This document shows positions 1-12,100 of a stretch of DNA of 64,000 nt, in pieces. The translations under genes were made by a program, and so were the position numbers. The stretch is from Ceratodon purpureus (taxonomy: Eukaryota; Streptophyta; Bryopsida; Pseudoditrichales; Ditrichaceae), in contig CM026428.1 in the NCBI GenBank assembly GCA_014871385.1, positions 1,213,088 to 1,277,087 of the forward strand. The letters are read 5' to 3'. A model generated the notes under the pieces. That model did not search any database. It was given only the letters and a program-made list of their open reading frames with translations, and was not told where the DNA came from. The first letter of the stretch is position 1; every line of letters starts with the position of its first letter.

Positions 1-1022
1 AGTTTGTTTTGCCGTAGTGAGTCTTTTTTTATAATCTTAAATTGTGTGGATCGGCGATGGAGTGCTGCGGTTGAGTTCATATTTGTAGCATTTGGGAAAG
101 TCTTGCGAGATGGGTGCATAGCCGGGAAACTATGTACTGGTCAGGTGCCGTTTTTTGTTTTTTCTTGACATAATTCTTTCTGATTTCGCATGTTGCCTCA
201 TGATTCGGGAGGAGAGATAATGATTTTCGCTTCATTTGGAGAAATGGACTGTTTCTTGTAATTATCAGATTCGTGAATTCCTAAGTCCCAAAATCAGCCA
301 ACGAGGTCTTTCATTCTTTGTATGCGGGATAGTTCTTTGTAAGCCGGATCTTTATTTTTTCACTTAAACAGATTCCACGGTCATTAAATGAAAATTGAGT
401 CCCCTGTTTTGATTTGTCCTTTGTTCCTACTTCAGATAATCTTTCCTATGCCTTGACCTTTCAGATTTTTCCTTTTGTGGCTTTTGCTTTGCGGTCCTTC
501 CTCTACAGATGCGACGGACGGATGGTCATTTGTGTGAAGGTTCTTTTCTTGCGTGATTCTGTCCTTTCTTCGAATTCTGTAATTGTTCCATTCTCGCTGG
601 AGGATGTCCTTAGTTCCTAGGTGAGATAAGCTCTGACTTGCACCCCGAAGTCGTTTGTTTCTTCCTTTCCTGATATTACTTTGCGGTCCTTGTCCAGACA
701 TGCGACAAATGGATGGTCATTTCAGTTTGTCGGGATTTTATGCACGATCGCATCCTTTCCTGAAGTTCTGCGGTTGTTCCGGATTTATTTTGATTATTCC
801 TTTTATTATGGTTCGGGAGATAAGGGATGCTCATAGTTTCCGCACAGTCCGGATTACCGTCTTTAATTTGAGTCTGTGATCTGACTCCGTTCTTATTATT
901 TAATCTGAGTCCGTTCCTGAAGCTTAATCTGAGTCCGTTCCTGAAGTTTAATCGGAGTCCGTTCCTGGAATGCGAGGTGAGTCCTTCTCTTTTCTGACTA
1001 CTGCTTTCCAGTCCTTGATTTG
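1..1022. other. Pyrimidine-rich non-coding leader or intron of the downstream transposase-like gene
   Basis: I see no convincing coding sequence here. From about 400 onwards the + strand is rich in degenerate TCCTTTCC/GTTCCTTT words. It contains an imperfect duplication (491-531 and 683-722, both running from GCGGTCCTT to GGATGGTCATTT) and three tandem copies of a 24-bp unit (901-972). The stretch ends in a polypyrimidine tract and a good 3' splice site (CCTTTCAG, AG at 1117-1118). I therefore read its last part as an intron or 5' leader of the gene that follows. The promoter and first exon cannot be placed. Confidence 0.4.
901..972 (+). repeat. Three tandem copies of a 24-bp unit
   Basis: Copies at 901-924, 925-948 and 949-972 share the core TAATCTGAGTCCGTTCCTG. 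The third copy has T to G and A to G differences. The repeat lies inside the pyrimidine-rich leader before the transposase-like gene. Similar short degenerate units fill the large intron of the RING gene at 10640-11165. Confidence 0.85.
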
Positions 1023-1132
1023 AGTTCCTTTCCTTTCCACAATTTCATTCCTTTCCTATTATTCTTTTTGTTCCTTTCCGGTTCTTGGTTTTAGTCCTTT
1101 CCTGTCTTTTCCTTTCAGAGCATGCTCAAATT
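1023..1132 (+). repeat. 110-bp direct repeat, copy 1 (intron end of the transposase-like gene)
   Basis: This segment recurs at 8022-8131 in the same orientation with a single visible difference (CCTGTCTT here, CCTATCTT there). Sequence on either side of the two copies is unrelated. It contains a polypyrimidine tract, the 3' splice site TTTCAG and the first 14 exon bases AGCATGCTCAAATT. The high identity points to a recent duplication. Confidence 0.9.
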
Positions 1133-3542
1133 ACACAACCGTTAAAGGGGATCCTAATCTATGGTTTGTGTGCTTTCTGTACGCAGCTGGATTTTTACAC
1201 GAGTTTTAAGGCCAACTACGGGCACTTGAAAGTATCTTTTGTCTCTTTCAGGAAGCTGCGACCCTTCTACATAAGGCGACTCCGCGACTTTAACTCATGC
1301 TGCTGCCGCTATCATCAAGAGATGGAGGAAATCATGATGGGATTTAACAATATGCGAGCAGGGAAATTCCACCTTGGCGTAGGGGTGGACACCTGCACCT
1401 GTTGGTGCCAAGACCTGTGCTGTAGGGCAAGAGACGGAGGGCCACTGACCGGGGTTGTTGCATGCCAGAGTAAATTACACACCTACAAGCGTGCAAGCCA
1501 CCTCTGGGAGCAGTGCCTGTGCCCACGTGAGTTCGGGTCGGAGTTTTTCAATGTGAGGTGCGTGAAGGGAGAGTGCCCAGACTGTGGCTTTAAACTGGTT
1601 CCCTTGTGTGAGAGAGAAGTGGATCCTACAAACGACGCATTGTTGGATTGGAGGAGATTTGAGATGGTAGAAGCCGGGAAGACTAAAGCTGGCGATCCCA
1701 AGAAGGTCTTGCGGCTGGAGTATAAACGAACCACTGCAAAGGTGTTCGTCGACTTTGCCAAGACAAAAATCCCCCCTTTCATTCGGCACCAACATACAGC
1801 GCGCTGGCAGGATTCACAATACCGAGCGTGCATCGAAGGGCTTCAGCCTGGAGAGATCATGAGCTTGATCGACTATGCGGAGAATTACTCCTTCAAGGGA
1901 CAGAATGAGGTACAATCACAGCATTGGTATAATTTCCAATTGACGATTCTGGTACACATCACCTACTCTGTGAACCCAGACTATGATGTCACTGATCCAA
2001 AATCCAAGAAGAGGCTTACGGAGTACTACTATTACATTTCTGATGATCCAAAGCACGACAGTCTGTTTGTGCAATATTGCCTCGGTTTACATTGGAAGAT
2101 GCTCTGTTCAGCGGGTACAGCACCGAGTCGACACATCGTTTGGTCCGACGGCTGTGCCGCTCAGTTCAAGGGCGCAACTGCCTTCTTCTACGTGTCGAGG
2201 TATTTTTTTCATTTGTGATTAATTTAGGAGGCCAGTCAAAAGTTTTCTTGCTTTGAATTTCCTTGGTGATGTATAGCTTGTATATGTAGCTCGAGTGCTA
2301 TTCGGTCTGTGAGTTAATTACACCTTGGTGTTATAATAAGTCGTTGTAATTGAATATTTGCACCTGGAGGGGGGGCTGGGAAAACATAGGCGGTGACGTA
2401 CCATACGGTGTCTGTGGATTGATGCTGCCTCTTCTGCATGGAGTAACTGATTATTTTAATTGGTGGCATTTTCCAGGTACCCCTCAATCACCGCTACTGA
2501 TGTGAACTCCGCCGGATGCCAAATGGATTGGCATTATTGGGGAAGCGGTCACGGGAAAGGTCCCTACGATGGGGCTGGGGCGTGTTTGAAATCCGGTCTA
2601 AGAAAGGAGCAGCTACGAGTTAACAGCACGCGGCTTCACAACACAGAGGACGTTGTCCAGTTCTTGAGATCTTCGATGAATCAACCGCATGCTGCGTACG
2701 CGGGAGCACGGAGAGATGTGAAGCGAAATTTTGTGCTCGTAGGCAAGACAGAAGTGTGTCGAAAAGTTTCAATGGGGTGTAGGACGGTGAGCGGTAGCCG
2801 CAACTTTTATTCGGTAAGGAGTGTATCAGCATCTAACAATGTTCTCCTTGAAATGAAGGAATACTCTTGTTTTTGCACTTTATGCGTATCAAGGACAAAC
2901 AGTGGGAACACCTGCCCGAACAGAGCTTACTCCGGTCCTTGGGTGTTGAAAACGTTGGAGCCACTGAGACCAGAAGAAGCAGTTCAGGAAGAAGAGGATC
3001 CTGATGTGGTTTGGCCAACTGAACTAGACAACAACGACCTAGCTTCTGAGTTGAATGTCGGTGACCATTTTGCGGTTCATGCAGACCCACTAGATCCGCA
3101 TGGTGGTGGCGCTAAATTTTTCGTTCTGTTATGTACGAAGAAGATGTACCTTGTGGAGGAGAATGGCGCAACTGATTCTTGGGGTGGAGTCTTCGATAAG
3201 GATGACGAGGTAGTTGAAGGCTTGTATTATCATCAGCAGGGGACAAGTCGAAGCTCGTACCACTTTAATGGCGCTGCTGGTAGTGCCCGCATATATTCCC
3301 ATTTGGTTCTGGCAACTAAATTCAGCATGAAGTTGCTTCCACACAGACGGAAAGGCTCCACGTCGCTGTATCAACTCAGCTCCACAACTCTTGCTAAGAT
3401 TGATGCAGCAGTCGAGAGCAGAGAAGAGCGTGAGGAAATTGGGGCCTCCGAATGTGCATCCGATGATTCCGCAGATGACTTGGAGTGTGTCGACTCTGGG
3501 GCCGAAGACAGTTCTGATGATGAAAGCGATCCAGAAAATTAA
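1119..3542 (+). CDS. Transposase-like protein with SDG...QFK and HGKG motifs (5' end uncertain)
   Basis: Two long exons join in frame: up to 2199 and 2477-3542, with intron 2200-2476 (AG|GTATTT ... TTCCAG|G) splitting an Arg codon. The upstream boundary is unclear; acceptors at 1118 and 1251 are both plausible and no initiator ATG is visible. The product has an N-terminal Cys/His-rich part (LRPFY, then CCCRYH and CTCWCQDLCC), a block IDYAENYSF, then SDGCAAQFKG and SGHGKGPYDGAGA. The Asp residues in these three blocks are good candidates for an RNase H-fold DDD/E triad. A Cys cluster (CFCTLC ... C) and a region GDHFAVHADP...IYSHLVLATKF follow, ending in an acidic tail. I recall similar uncharacterised multicopy proteins in bryophytes and a related motif order in animals. 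Assignment as a transposase or domesticated derivative is inference. Confidence 0.7.
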
Positions 3543-4332
3543 TGCTATTTGCAAGCCCGGTGAGTGGAGGCCGGTATCCTGAATGTGTTTTCTGCGTTAT
3601 AGTTTGCTTTGTCACTGGTGTTGTAATCTAGTCTTAAGAAAACGTTATGCTATTTTCTAACTTCTGATTTCTCTTGGTTAATTTGCAGACTAAAGCTTGG
3701 CACAGAGTAGGCCTTAAAACTGAGCGCTGGCCAAACCTGAGTCCCATCCACATACCTGGGGGAAAATTGACTTGAGATTGATTTACAGATCAGTGTAATC
3801 ATACTATCACACACGCATGAGTTTTTGGTCACACTTGCTGTAAATTGGTAATAATAATGAGATCCGTTTACCAAGGTGACGTACTTGAACGTATGGGTCT
3901 TAAATGTATAGCTTCTGATTGTTTTGATTTAAGTTCCCATAGCGTTTCATCATTTGTTTTGGGTGTAAGTTGTAGGGAATGATTGCCTTAGTTAGAGTGT
4001 AATTATGAGCTGCGGATCAAAATCTGGAGTTTGTAATAAATTCAAGTGTGAAGTAGAGTACCAAAGATTAGATGTCACTGGATCGATTCGTTATGTGAAG
4101 GGATTCTAACGCAAGGGGATCTGCTCCCCAATTTCGTAATCAGGTACTACTCAATCAGTGAATCATTAACTTTGCATGTATATATCTCTTTCATTTGTCC
4201 ACAGTATCAAACACTTCTAGTTTTCTCCTCCACCTGCCTGTGTCTCTCTCTCTCACTTCTGCTGTTGTTTACTACCTCTATTTCTCCCCTCACTTGTTTG
4301 CACTCAGTGTGTTCTTTTCTTTTCTGTTCAGC
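3543..4332. other. Non-coding spacer
   Basis: I see no coding sequence. The last 100 bases are CT-rich and end in TTTTCTGTTCAG just before the ATG at 4333, so they could be a 5' leader or intron end of the small ORF that follows. Confidence 0.4.
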
Positions 4333-4839
4333 ATGGATTCCTTCGAGCTCATTCCTGTTAGCGTCATCCTAGGGAAGCTGCTGTCGAAGATGGCGGAAGG
4401 CAACGACGGATGGGACCATATTCAGCCTGCCGCAAGAGGATCTGCCGTCACCATAGTGGACGTCGAAGCGGCACGAGCTACCTGCAAGTCGTGGAGCAGG
4501 TTCATTGACCAGAGCCCGGAGTATGCGGCACTCCGTCTTGCTCGGTGGGACTTCGAACAGTTCACTGATCAGGCGTGGCATAATCGGAAGGAGTTCGTGG
4601 AGGAACAACTGACAAAGAATTGGGCTTGCTTTGGCCATTCTTGGTCCCTTCAGGCTCCGATGCACAACCGCCGCTTCCGAGTAGCTCCTCTCGCCGATTT
4701 GTCCTTCACCGAGATGGCTGAACTACGGGCGATGCTCCAGGTCCCAGGTAACTGGGTCATTTCGCTTGCAGATGGCGAGACGATGAAGCCGGGGCCTTAT
4801 GTCTGGGTGGATGAAGCTCACCGGGGTGCAGAGATTTGA
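4333..4839 (+). CDS. Small F-box-like hypothetical protein
   Basis: The frame from the ATG at 4333 encodes 168 residues. It is open further upstream, but that part is low-complexity Ser/Leu sequence from a CT-rich leader, so I start at MDSFELIP. The N-terminal 60 residues have the pattern of an F-box-like helical region (LGKLLSKM ... ARATCKSWSRFI), followed by TALRLARW-like sequence. No substrate-binding repeats follow. The gene is on the same strand as the transposase-like gene 0.8 kb upstream and could be accessory cargo of the same repeat family. The F-box reading is tentative, because the domain is short and only its C-terminal half looks typical. Confidence 0.45.
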   Translation: MDSFELIPVSVILGKLLSKMAEGNDGWDHIQPAARGSAVTIVDVEAARATCKSWSRFIDQSPEYAALRLARWDFEQFTDQAWHNRKEFVEEQLTKNWACFGHSWSLQAPMHNRRFRVAPLADLSFTEMAELRAMLQVPGNWVISLADGETMKPGPYVWVDEAHRGAEI

Positions 4840-6469
4840 CTTGCTTACTTATCATGTCCCCTGTTAATGTGGCCGGAATAGTCAAGAGGGTAGTCGCAGG
4901 AAAATAGTGCAGTTGTTGTAGAGGGCTCACATTTTGTTCCTTACCTGTATTTCGGATTTTGACTACTCTACTTCGTCGGTGACCATGCGTTCTGTCTTTG
5001 CCTTCCTTCTCATGTAGTTTAGCATGTAGTTTTCTGTACAGACTGGATTCTTGGTAGCCCCTTCGACCGAGATGATACAGTCACCTTGTGCTCGCTGCAT
5101 GACATACTGTTGTTTATGTACTTTTTATGCGAAATGTGAAGTAATACATATTGATTTTTTTTTTATATCACTGTTATTTTCTGCGTCTATGCATGTATAT
5201 GACTATTCGTTGGCTTCTGGTTCGAACTGTTTCTATTGTGATGGCCGTCATTTGTTCAAAGTGTTGATATTTCTAATCTAACGGCGTAGCATTTGTTCAT
5301 AGTTGTGAATGAGAATAAGCACCTGAAGTCTTCCTTGGAATTTCGCCTTCGTTGTATGTTTGCTGATTTGAAAGCTCGCTATTGGAAGTGCTGCAATTGG
5401 CACAGAGAGTCTGTCGAGGAAAAGCTCAATCACAGTATATCAGAGTAGTTTTTTTTTTTTTGGGTGAAGTTGCCTTTACCTTTGATGCACACAAGTTATA
5501 TAGTTCTTTGTTGTCAAAGTTCAGGTTTCTCAGATCTCAATTGAGACCTTCTTGCATCTAATTGTGAACCAGCAGTCTCTGTATTCATTCTTTATGCTGG
5601 AGAGTTTTGCATACCACATCTGTGTTGGGTTAATTGCCAGGTACATGTCGGCCTACTCACTACCATGGAGGAAACTGAATGAGAATAAGCACCTAAAGTT
5701 TGACAATATCCAGTCCTTGACGAAACAATCTCTGCTGTACAAAAGTGCCATTCGATATGCGGAGAATTAATTGTTAAAGTTTCGATAGGCTTCGGAATGG
5801 CAGTCTTCAACTTCAGGTGAAACACAAGCGCGAAGAAATGGAGATAGACATTGGCACAGATTCACACATGAATTCACAAGTAAACTAGAAATTACATATT
5901 TAGATTCATACTTAATGTCAAGAAGTGGCACGCACTTCTTCTTGAAACAGAACATTTACGAATGCCGACACAGTTTGTGAAGAACAGCTTAGAACGAGCA
6001 GCCTAGGTATAGTTCATAAATGAAAACAAACCCTGGATTTCGGAAGGACATAAAAACGTCAATGTCGAAGATCAAAACCGGATAGGCCTATCGCGCCATG
6101 AATATGACACGTACGATCGAGAACTAGACAGGATAAGATAGCAGATACAGTAGAGAGAGCCATCGAGAAAGTATCCGCCACCAGCAACTCTGTCGGCGAC
6201 GACAAAATCTCTGCAACAGTAAGTTCACCTTCTCCTTCACCTTACATGTACTGTGCTAACCCTGCACCTGTCAACATTTACCACATGAACATGCCTTAAA
6301 TAGGCTCAAAACTCAGGACAGGTTCAACTTTTCCCAACCGGCAGAGAGCAGCTGCGGTACAGTCTAAAAAAAAAGACAACATAAATGAACTAACTGTACA
6401 AGCATGCAAAGTTGAAGTCACCGTTTGCTCCTAGCTGCATGCAGGTTAGTGATCAAAGGTCCACATACC
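4840..6469. other. Non-coding spacer with a short dispersed repeat
   Basis: No gene is supported. A 19-base string, TGAATGAGAATAAGCACCT, occurs at about 5307 and again at about 5678. Short open frames on both strands show no recognisable protein features. A T-run lies at about 5449-5461. Confidence 0.4.
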
Positions 6470-7478
6470 TTAAGAACTGCAGAGGAAATCTTCTACCGCC
6501 ATTTGCGCCACGCTCTCGAAGTCCTCCGATTCCTCATCGCTGCTCGAAGACAGCTCTATGACGTTCTGATTGTCGGGAGGGGCAACCTGCGGAGGGTCGA
6601 TTGAGTACGGGCAATGCATCTGATGATTTCCCGCGCTGTATCGATTCTTGCATGCACGGCACCAACCCGCCATGTTTGCCACTGGTGTGCGCGCGTTGGC
6701 ATCAACTCTTGCAGCATCTGTAGATGGACGGCGACGACGGACTGCTGCACGTGGACTTACGTACCGCTGGCAATGCTAGAACAGGTCGAAGATTCAAGTC
6801 CTTCCCACCGGATGGCCCTGGCCCACCTGAAGCCCCTTCGACCTGCTTCGGGCCAGCTGATGTTCCCGCGACCATATTCCCTGTTGATGGCTGCTTCTCC
6901 GATGAGTCCTTCACCGACGATGGCTGCTTCTCCAAGCGTGGCTGCTTCTCCGAGCAAGGAAACTTCTCCGATGACGGCTGTTTCTCCGAAGATGGCTCCG
7001 ACTCCGTCATCGCGCCACGCTGTGCAGGTTGAAGTTGCTCCGGGCCACAAGCTGGCTGACACTTCGCTCGTCGCGGTCGAGGCGGATGCATGATGCCAGT
7101 GGCATGCGCCACCGCTTGGAATTGCAGCAACGCCTTCATCTTCCAAGTACCTCGCCAAGTTGGTGTAGGCATCTCCCGGACTTTGTCATGCTTGGGAACC
7201 TCCAGCCCGGTGACCTTCACGAACTCTGCAATGGTCTTCAGCCACTAACGCAAGCAAGGCAGGTTAGTTGGTGCATCCCTTAGGAGCTGGTACTCGTTAC
7301 CCCTCCTCTGTGCCGAGTCCTTCCAGACTTCTAGGTAGCCCTGCTCGTAGTCACCGACTATGAACAACTCTTCTTTCACATTGGAGGTTTCAGCCCCGTT
7401 ACAAGGATCACTCTGTCGCTTCTTCCCCTTCGCAACCTCTTCTGCCATCTCCTTCCCCTTCCCTACATGGTCTGCCAT
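6470..7478 (-). pseudogene. Hypothetical acidic/Cys-containing protein gene, probably decayed or spliced
   Basis: Reading on the minus strand, an ATG at 7478 opens a frame (MADHVGKGKEM...) that meets a TAG at 7247-7245. It continues in the same frame as WLKTIAEFVKVTGLEVPKH, with strongly protein-like sequence. It then passes through a repetitive SSEKQP-type disordered stretch to a good splice donor (GTACGTAAG, about 6762). A separate segment at 6682-6470 encodes a CRAC...HC cysteine pair region, a run of Ser and acidic residues, and the end MAVEDFLCSS. A 75-bp intron (GTAACG ... TTGCAG) could remove the TAG, but the reading frames of the middle and last exons do not join cleanly. I call it a pseudogene or a gene with unresolved splicing. 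I recognise no family. Confidence 0.45.
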
Positions 7479-9135
7479 CTCTTGTCACTCTAAAGTCCTT
7501 CACCACTCACTCTACTTCCTTCCCGACCGTGTTCAAAAACAGAAACCTGGCGCAAAGTTCCTGAGTTTTCTGCCTCTGACGTCTGCAGTGGAAATGAGTT
7601 TCACACGGCGAGGTGGTACTACTGTGTCTTAACGGTGTTAAATTCATTTTGATTAGAACTGCAGCTCAAATAGTCATTGCATTTTCATAATGAACTCCCA
7701 AGCCATCACACACAGCCCTCTAGAAATCCGGGTAGAAGAGACAGACTAGAGCAGTCGGTACTGAGATAGCAATTAGTACTCTTAGACAATATGATTAATT
7801 AATAAGTAAGCCTTGGCCCATGCTATTCACACTAGGGCAAGACATGGCAATGCGTCTAGATCAAGAACCCGCCTAGACTTCTAGATAGACTGTTCAGGAC
7901 ACGGTTTCAGGACATGTTCATTTTGATAATTCGTAGAGGCCGTGGTATTTTTTGTGACTTAATTTCTGCAATGATGTTTCATTATAAAGGAAGTAGCCGG
8001 GGCCTTTTGTTGAGCAATTCAAGTTCCTTTCCTTTCCACAATTTCATTCCTTTCCTATTATTCTTTTTGTTCCTTTCCGGTTCTTGGTTTTAGTCCTTTC
8101 CTATCTTTTCCTTTCAGAGCATGCTCAAATTCCAGAAAGAACTGAGAAACCGGGTGCAACGCCATGCTTTGCAGCATGGTTCTCCCCTGCTAGATCTTAT
8201 GGGAAGCGTCCCCCCTCTTCCGCCCCTTAACAGTCTGCAGAGGATCCCATAAACCTTCGTCACTAATCCCTCACTTGCCCCGGATCATTACTTTGAACTG
8301 CGAACTGAGCAGAATAAAAAGGAAACAATCGGTCTCAGTGATACCAACGTCAATGCAGACTTCTCTGCACACAAATTCTTAAGAATTCAACGAGTCCAAA
8401 AACTTCTAGACCAAAATTACCAGACTGCCAAATCCAAAGACTCACATCATGCTTATCTTATCTGAATCTCTTAAACCTCGACCAGAAAGTACTCACCGTA
8501 TACTAAACAAACTGCACTAAACCCTTATTCCCTGACCACAACAGTCATTCCGCTCCCATCGAAAGAGAGACATGCCCATAAATCATCCATAATCCTCCCA
8601 TTACAGCAACACTATCAAGTAAAACCCCGACCAAGGATAATTCCCTCCAAACCCTTGCTCACCTAAAACCCTGAATCCATAATTCAGCAAAGCCACAAAA
8701 AAAAAACCAACCATCACAGCAACATGAAACACAGAAAGGCACACATATTAAACAATCAAAGTACTACAAAAAAACACCAAAAAGACGGAGGCCTGCATCC
8801 AAAAATCTAATTCTCATTAGAATATAGACTTAACCCTCTGAAACAAATCCACAACCTAACGCTCCAGCTATAAACCTCACCAAAAACTCCCACTCACAGA
8901 CATAACCCAAACCATTAAAAAAAATCCCCGACCACATCAAACACTCAAAATTCCCAAACCATTGTCATATCCACTTGCATAGTCAATAAACTTAGAAAAT
9001 AAAATAAAAAGCATATTACGATTTAATTTACAGATTGTTGGCAATACAACCTGGGAGACACCGAAAAGCTCAATCAGAGTTCAGTGCATGTTCAGTCAAC
9101 CCTATGAACTGTTGCAACTCTAATAGAACTAAAGT
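7479..9135. other. Non-coding spacer containing the second 110-bp repeat copy
   Basis: Apart from the repeat at 8022-8131, I see no coding sequence. From 8240 to 9030 the + strand is rich in A and C with few G, and stop codons are frequent in all frames. The end near 9000-9135 is probably the 3' UTR of the RING gene, whose stop is at 9138-9136. Confidence 0.4.
8022..8131 (+). repeat. 110-bp direct repeat, copy 2
   Basis: About 109 of 110 bases match 1023-1132, including the 3' splice site and the first exon bases. Here the copy is orphaned, since no transposase-like exon follows it. No target-site duplication is visible around either copy. Confidence 0.9.
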
Positions 9136-12100
9136 TTACATATCTCTAAACTTCGCGGGTACAATCTGCCGAACAGAAGCATTTCGCGACACCCTCAGAC
9201 CGTTGGCAAGACTTTCTGAACTCTGCTTCTTCACCACGGTGCGCGGACGCCCCACCTTCTTCTTTGGCGGCTCTTCCTCGCTTGGCAACCCTAAAATCTC
9301 GTTCATTGTCCGCTTCACAATCCGAGTGTGGTTCATGTTGTCGTCCTCACCCTTCTTTCCCGTCGGCTTCTTCTTCACTGCCGTACTAGGTTCGTCTTCT
9401 AGGAGAGTCTCTGTGGCCAACTGTTTTGTGGACAACAGTTTCCTCGATGTGGCAGCACTGTTTGCTAATCCACCGTCCTCTGTCGACAACAAAACCTGTG
9501 CTGCCTCTCCCTTTTCCGGAAATTCAATTGATACAGAACGTACACCACCTTGAGAAAAAAGTTCATCGTCACAGTAATGGACTAACCCGGCATTGCGGTT
9601 GTCCTCTTCGTCAGAGTAATCCTCGCCCTCATCAATTCCTGCACGATCCTCCAAGGTCAACGCCGTCACCACTGTGCCCTTGCACCCAGCTCCTTCAGAC
9701 TGAGATGTGCGAGACTCGGTAACTACTCTATCTACCACTCCCATCTTTTCTGCCAGAAGCTGAACTGATCTTCTTGTATTCCGGGTCGCTTCCCATCCTA
9801 CAATCTTTTCGTCGCAGATTGGGCAAATGGTCAATCCACTCACACAACCGAAACAAAACCTGTCGTGACCGCATGCCTGCATCACCAAGAACTCAACGTC
9901 AATTCATGGGATTACAAACTTCAACATTGACAATGATTTGAACATGAAAATAATACATAAAGAGCATTTGGGACAAAACAGTGCAGGTGAAGTCACTGAC
10001 CTTGAGCTTGCAAGCGGCCGGCTTTGTCTTGCACGATTGGCAAGTAGACACCTCGGCAATCTCCTGTCTCGACGGTTCTTCATTGCAACTTGCCGTGGGC
10101 ACATTTGTCTCGCTCGCTTGTGAACCAAGTGGAATTCTCTCCCCTTCTTCGCAGCTTGAAACCACGCCCCACTCTGCGACCACGATTTTAAATTTGTTAA
10201 TTGAAATACATTGACCTACGAAGAATCCAATGTCACAAATGCTAATCTGATCGAAGCCGATAACTCCTTGACACTTAGGACTCTTAAAACTCATTTCCCA
10301 CCCTAAACGCATGCTGCTGAACAGAATACCCTAAACCCCTGATACAGCTCTCTACCAGTTCATCACCAAACAAATAACTTCTACAATGGCAAAGCAGGTC
10401 TGCTAACGGTAACTATCCGTGAGCCAATTCCTGACTTTGGTGTCCTATAATATCTATTGCACACAAATACGGTATTCATTATTTCCACATCACAGCTACC
10501 TCAAAAACCTTAATCTAACACACATCTGCGATTTATTTAAAACATTTGTAAGAACTTGCAATCTGCTACACACACGAAAAGTGATCAGCACATGTTCAAG
10601 CAAAGATCCGAAATAATCAGACGATGTGCATAATATCCTGAACTCCTGAAATCCAGACCTCCAGACGTCATGAATTCTATACATCCGGCAATCCTGAATT
10701 CTAGAAGCACCGGACATTCTGATTTCCAATAATCCAGACGTCCTGAATCCAGGACTCCGGACATCCTTCAGGACTGATGAGAATTCCAAAAATCCGGACA
10801 GTCATCCGGACCTAAATCCTTTTCTAATCCTACGTACTTCCGGACATCCGGAAAGAGCCGAATTCTATAATTCATGTTACCCTAAACCATAATTCCTGCG
10901 ACATTCTCCGGAATGGCACAAACTTCACAAAGGACAATGAACAAAGGAACAAGAACTTGACATGAATGTAAAGGAACCAAACATGAACAATGGAACAAGC
11001 ATGAACTCTGGAACTGAATATCAAGGAAGGACATGAAGAAAGGAACCAAATATCAGGACATGAACAAAGGAACCAAACATAAGGAACGTCAGAATATCAA
11101 AGATACGCCAGAATGTCAAAGAAACACCGGAATATCAAAGAAAGGGCAGAATATGAAGGAACGCCGGATCAATGTAACGTACCTTTCCTTTTGTCTCCAG
11201 CGGCTGGAAAGGAGTGAGAAGCCGTCATCACCTCTTTCTTCACACTGATAACCGAGTTCTTCGATGGCATTCTAATCCCGAGAGCAGCTTCGTGCCGTCT
11301 CTGAAAAAGCTTCCCACAGTCGGGTAGCAAACACTTGGTGCCGACCTTCGCGTGCTCAGCGAGACACCAAGGATGATATACGTGTCCGCAACTAATCGGT
11401 ACATAGTCCCAGCATGAATACCAAAGATGACAAACAGGACAAGCATTCAAATTATGAACTAAATGTATCGGAGATAGAGGACACTCAGCGATGGGCATGG
11501 GCCAAAAACTATTGCCAAATCCTTCCCGCATCGTTCGTAGTTGCTCTTCCATTCCGCATGCTTGCTTCTGTAAGGCCTCCACCTTCTCATTCAACTTGCT
11601 GTGTTCTTCACAGGTGGCCTCTAGCTCCTCCTCCAAGCGGCTTATCGTCACTTCGCAGTCTGTGACAATCTGCTGCGACCTTCTACTACTCTTCATTTCG
11701 TCGACTCTAGAAACAGACAGAGCGTCGCACTTTCCCTCATCAACCGAGTTCTGTGCCAGCAGGGTATCTTTCTCCACTGGAGAAGAGTTTCCCGACCCTA
11801 AGGACTCTAAAAGAATCAACGTCTCCTCCATCCGAGCTCGTATCGAGAGCTCTTCAGCATCTATTCTCTCGATCTCAATCTTGCTTTCAGCTATCATAAC
11901 TGTTCGGTCCTCTCGCATGAGTTTTGCTCTTCTGAGACAGTCTTCTTTCTCCCCCCTAACCTTCGTGACCTGAGCCAACGAAACCCTAAATCTCCCAAGC
12001 AACTCCTCACGATCGGTAATGACTCGAAGCATGTCGTCAATGTCATACTGGGTCCAACCAGGTGATACATTCGATAAGTTCTTTTTCCCGCCACACCTCT

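Noticed and set aside
6702..7283. Plus-strand frames of 84-159 codons opposite the acidic gene
   Set aside because: They mirror the repetitive SSEKQP-coding DNA on the minus strand; the minus strand has the splice signals and the more protein-like composition.
1023..8131. LTR retrotransposon bounded by the 110-bp direct repeats
   Set aside because: The repeats lack TG...CA ends, primer site and target duplication, and no reverse transcriptase lies between them.
10496..10789. 97-codon minus-strand frame inside the RING-gene intron
   Set aside because: It is made of degenerate CCGGACATCC repeats and lies between two well-phased exons.
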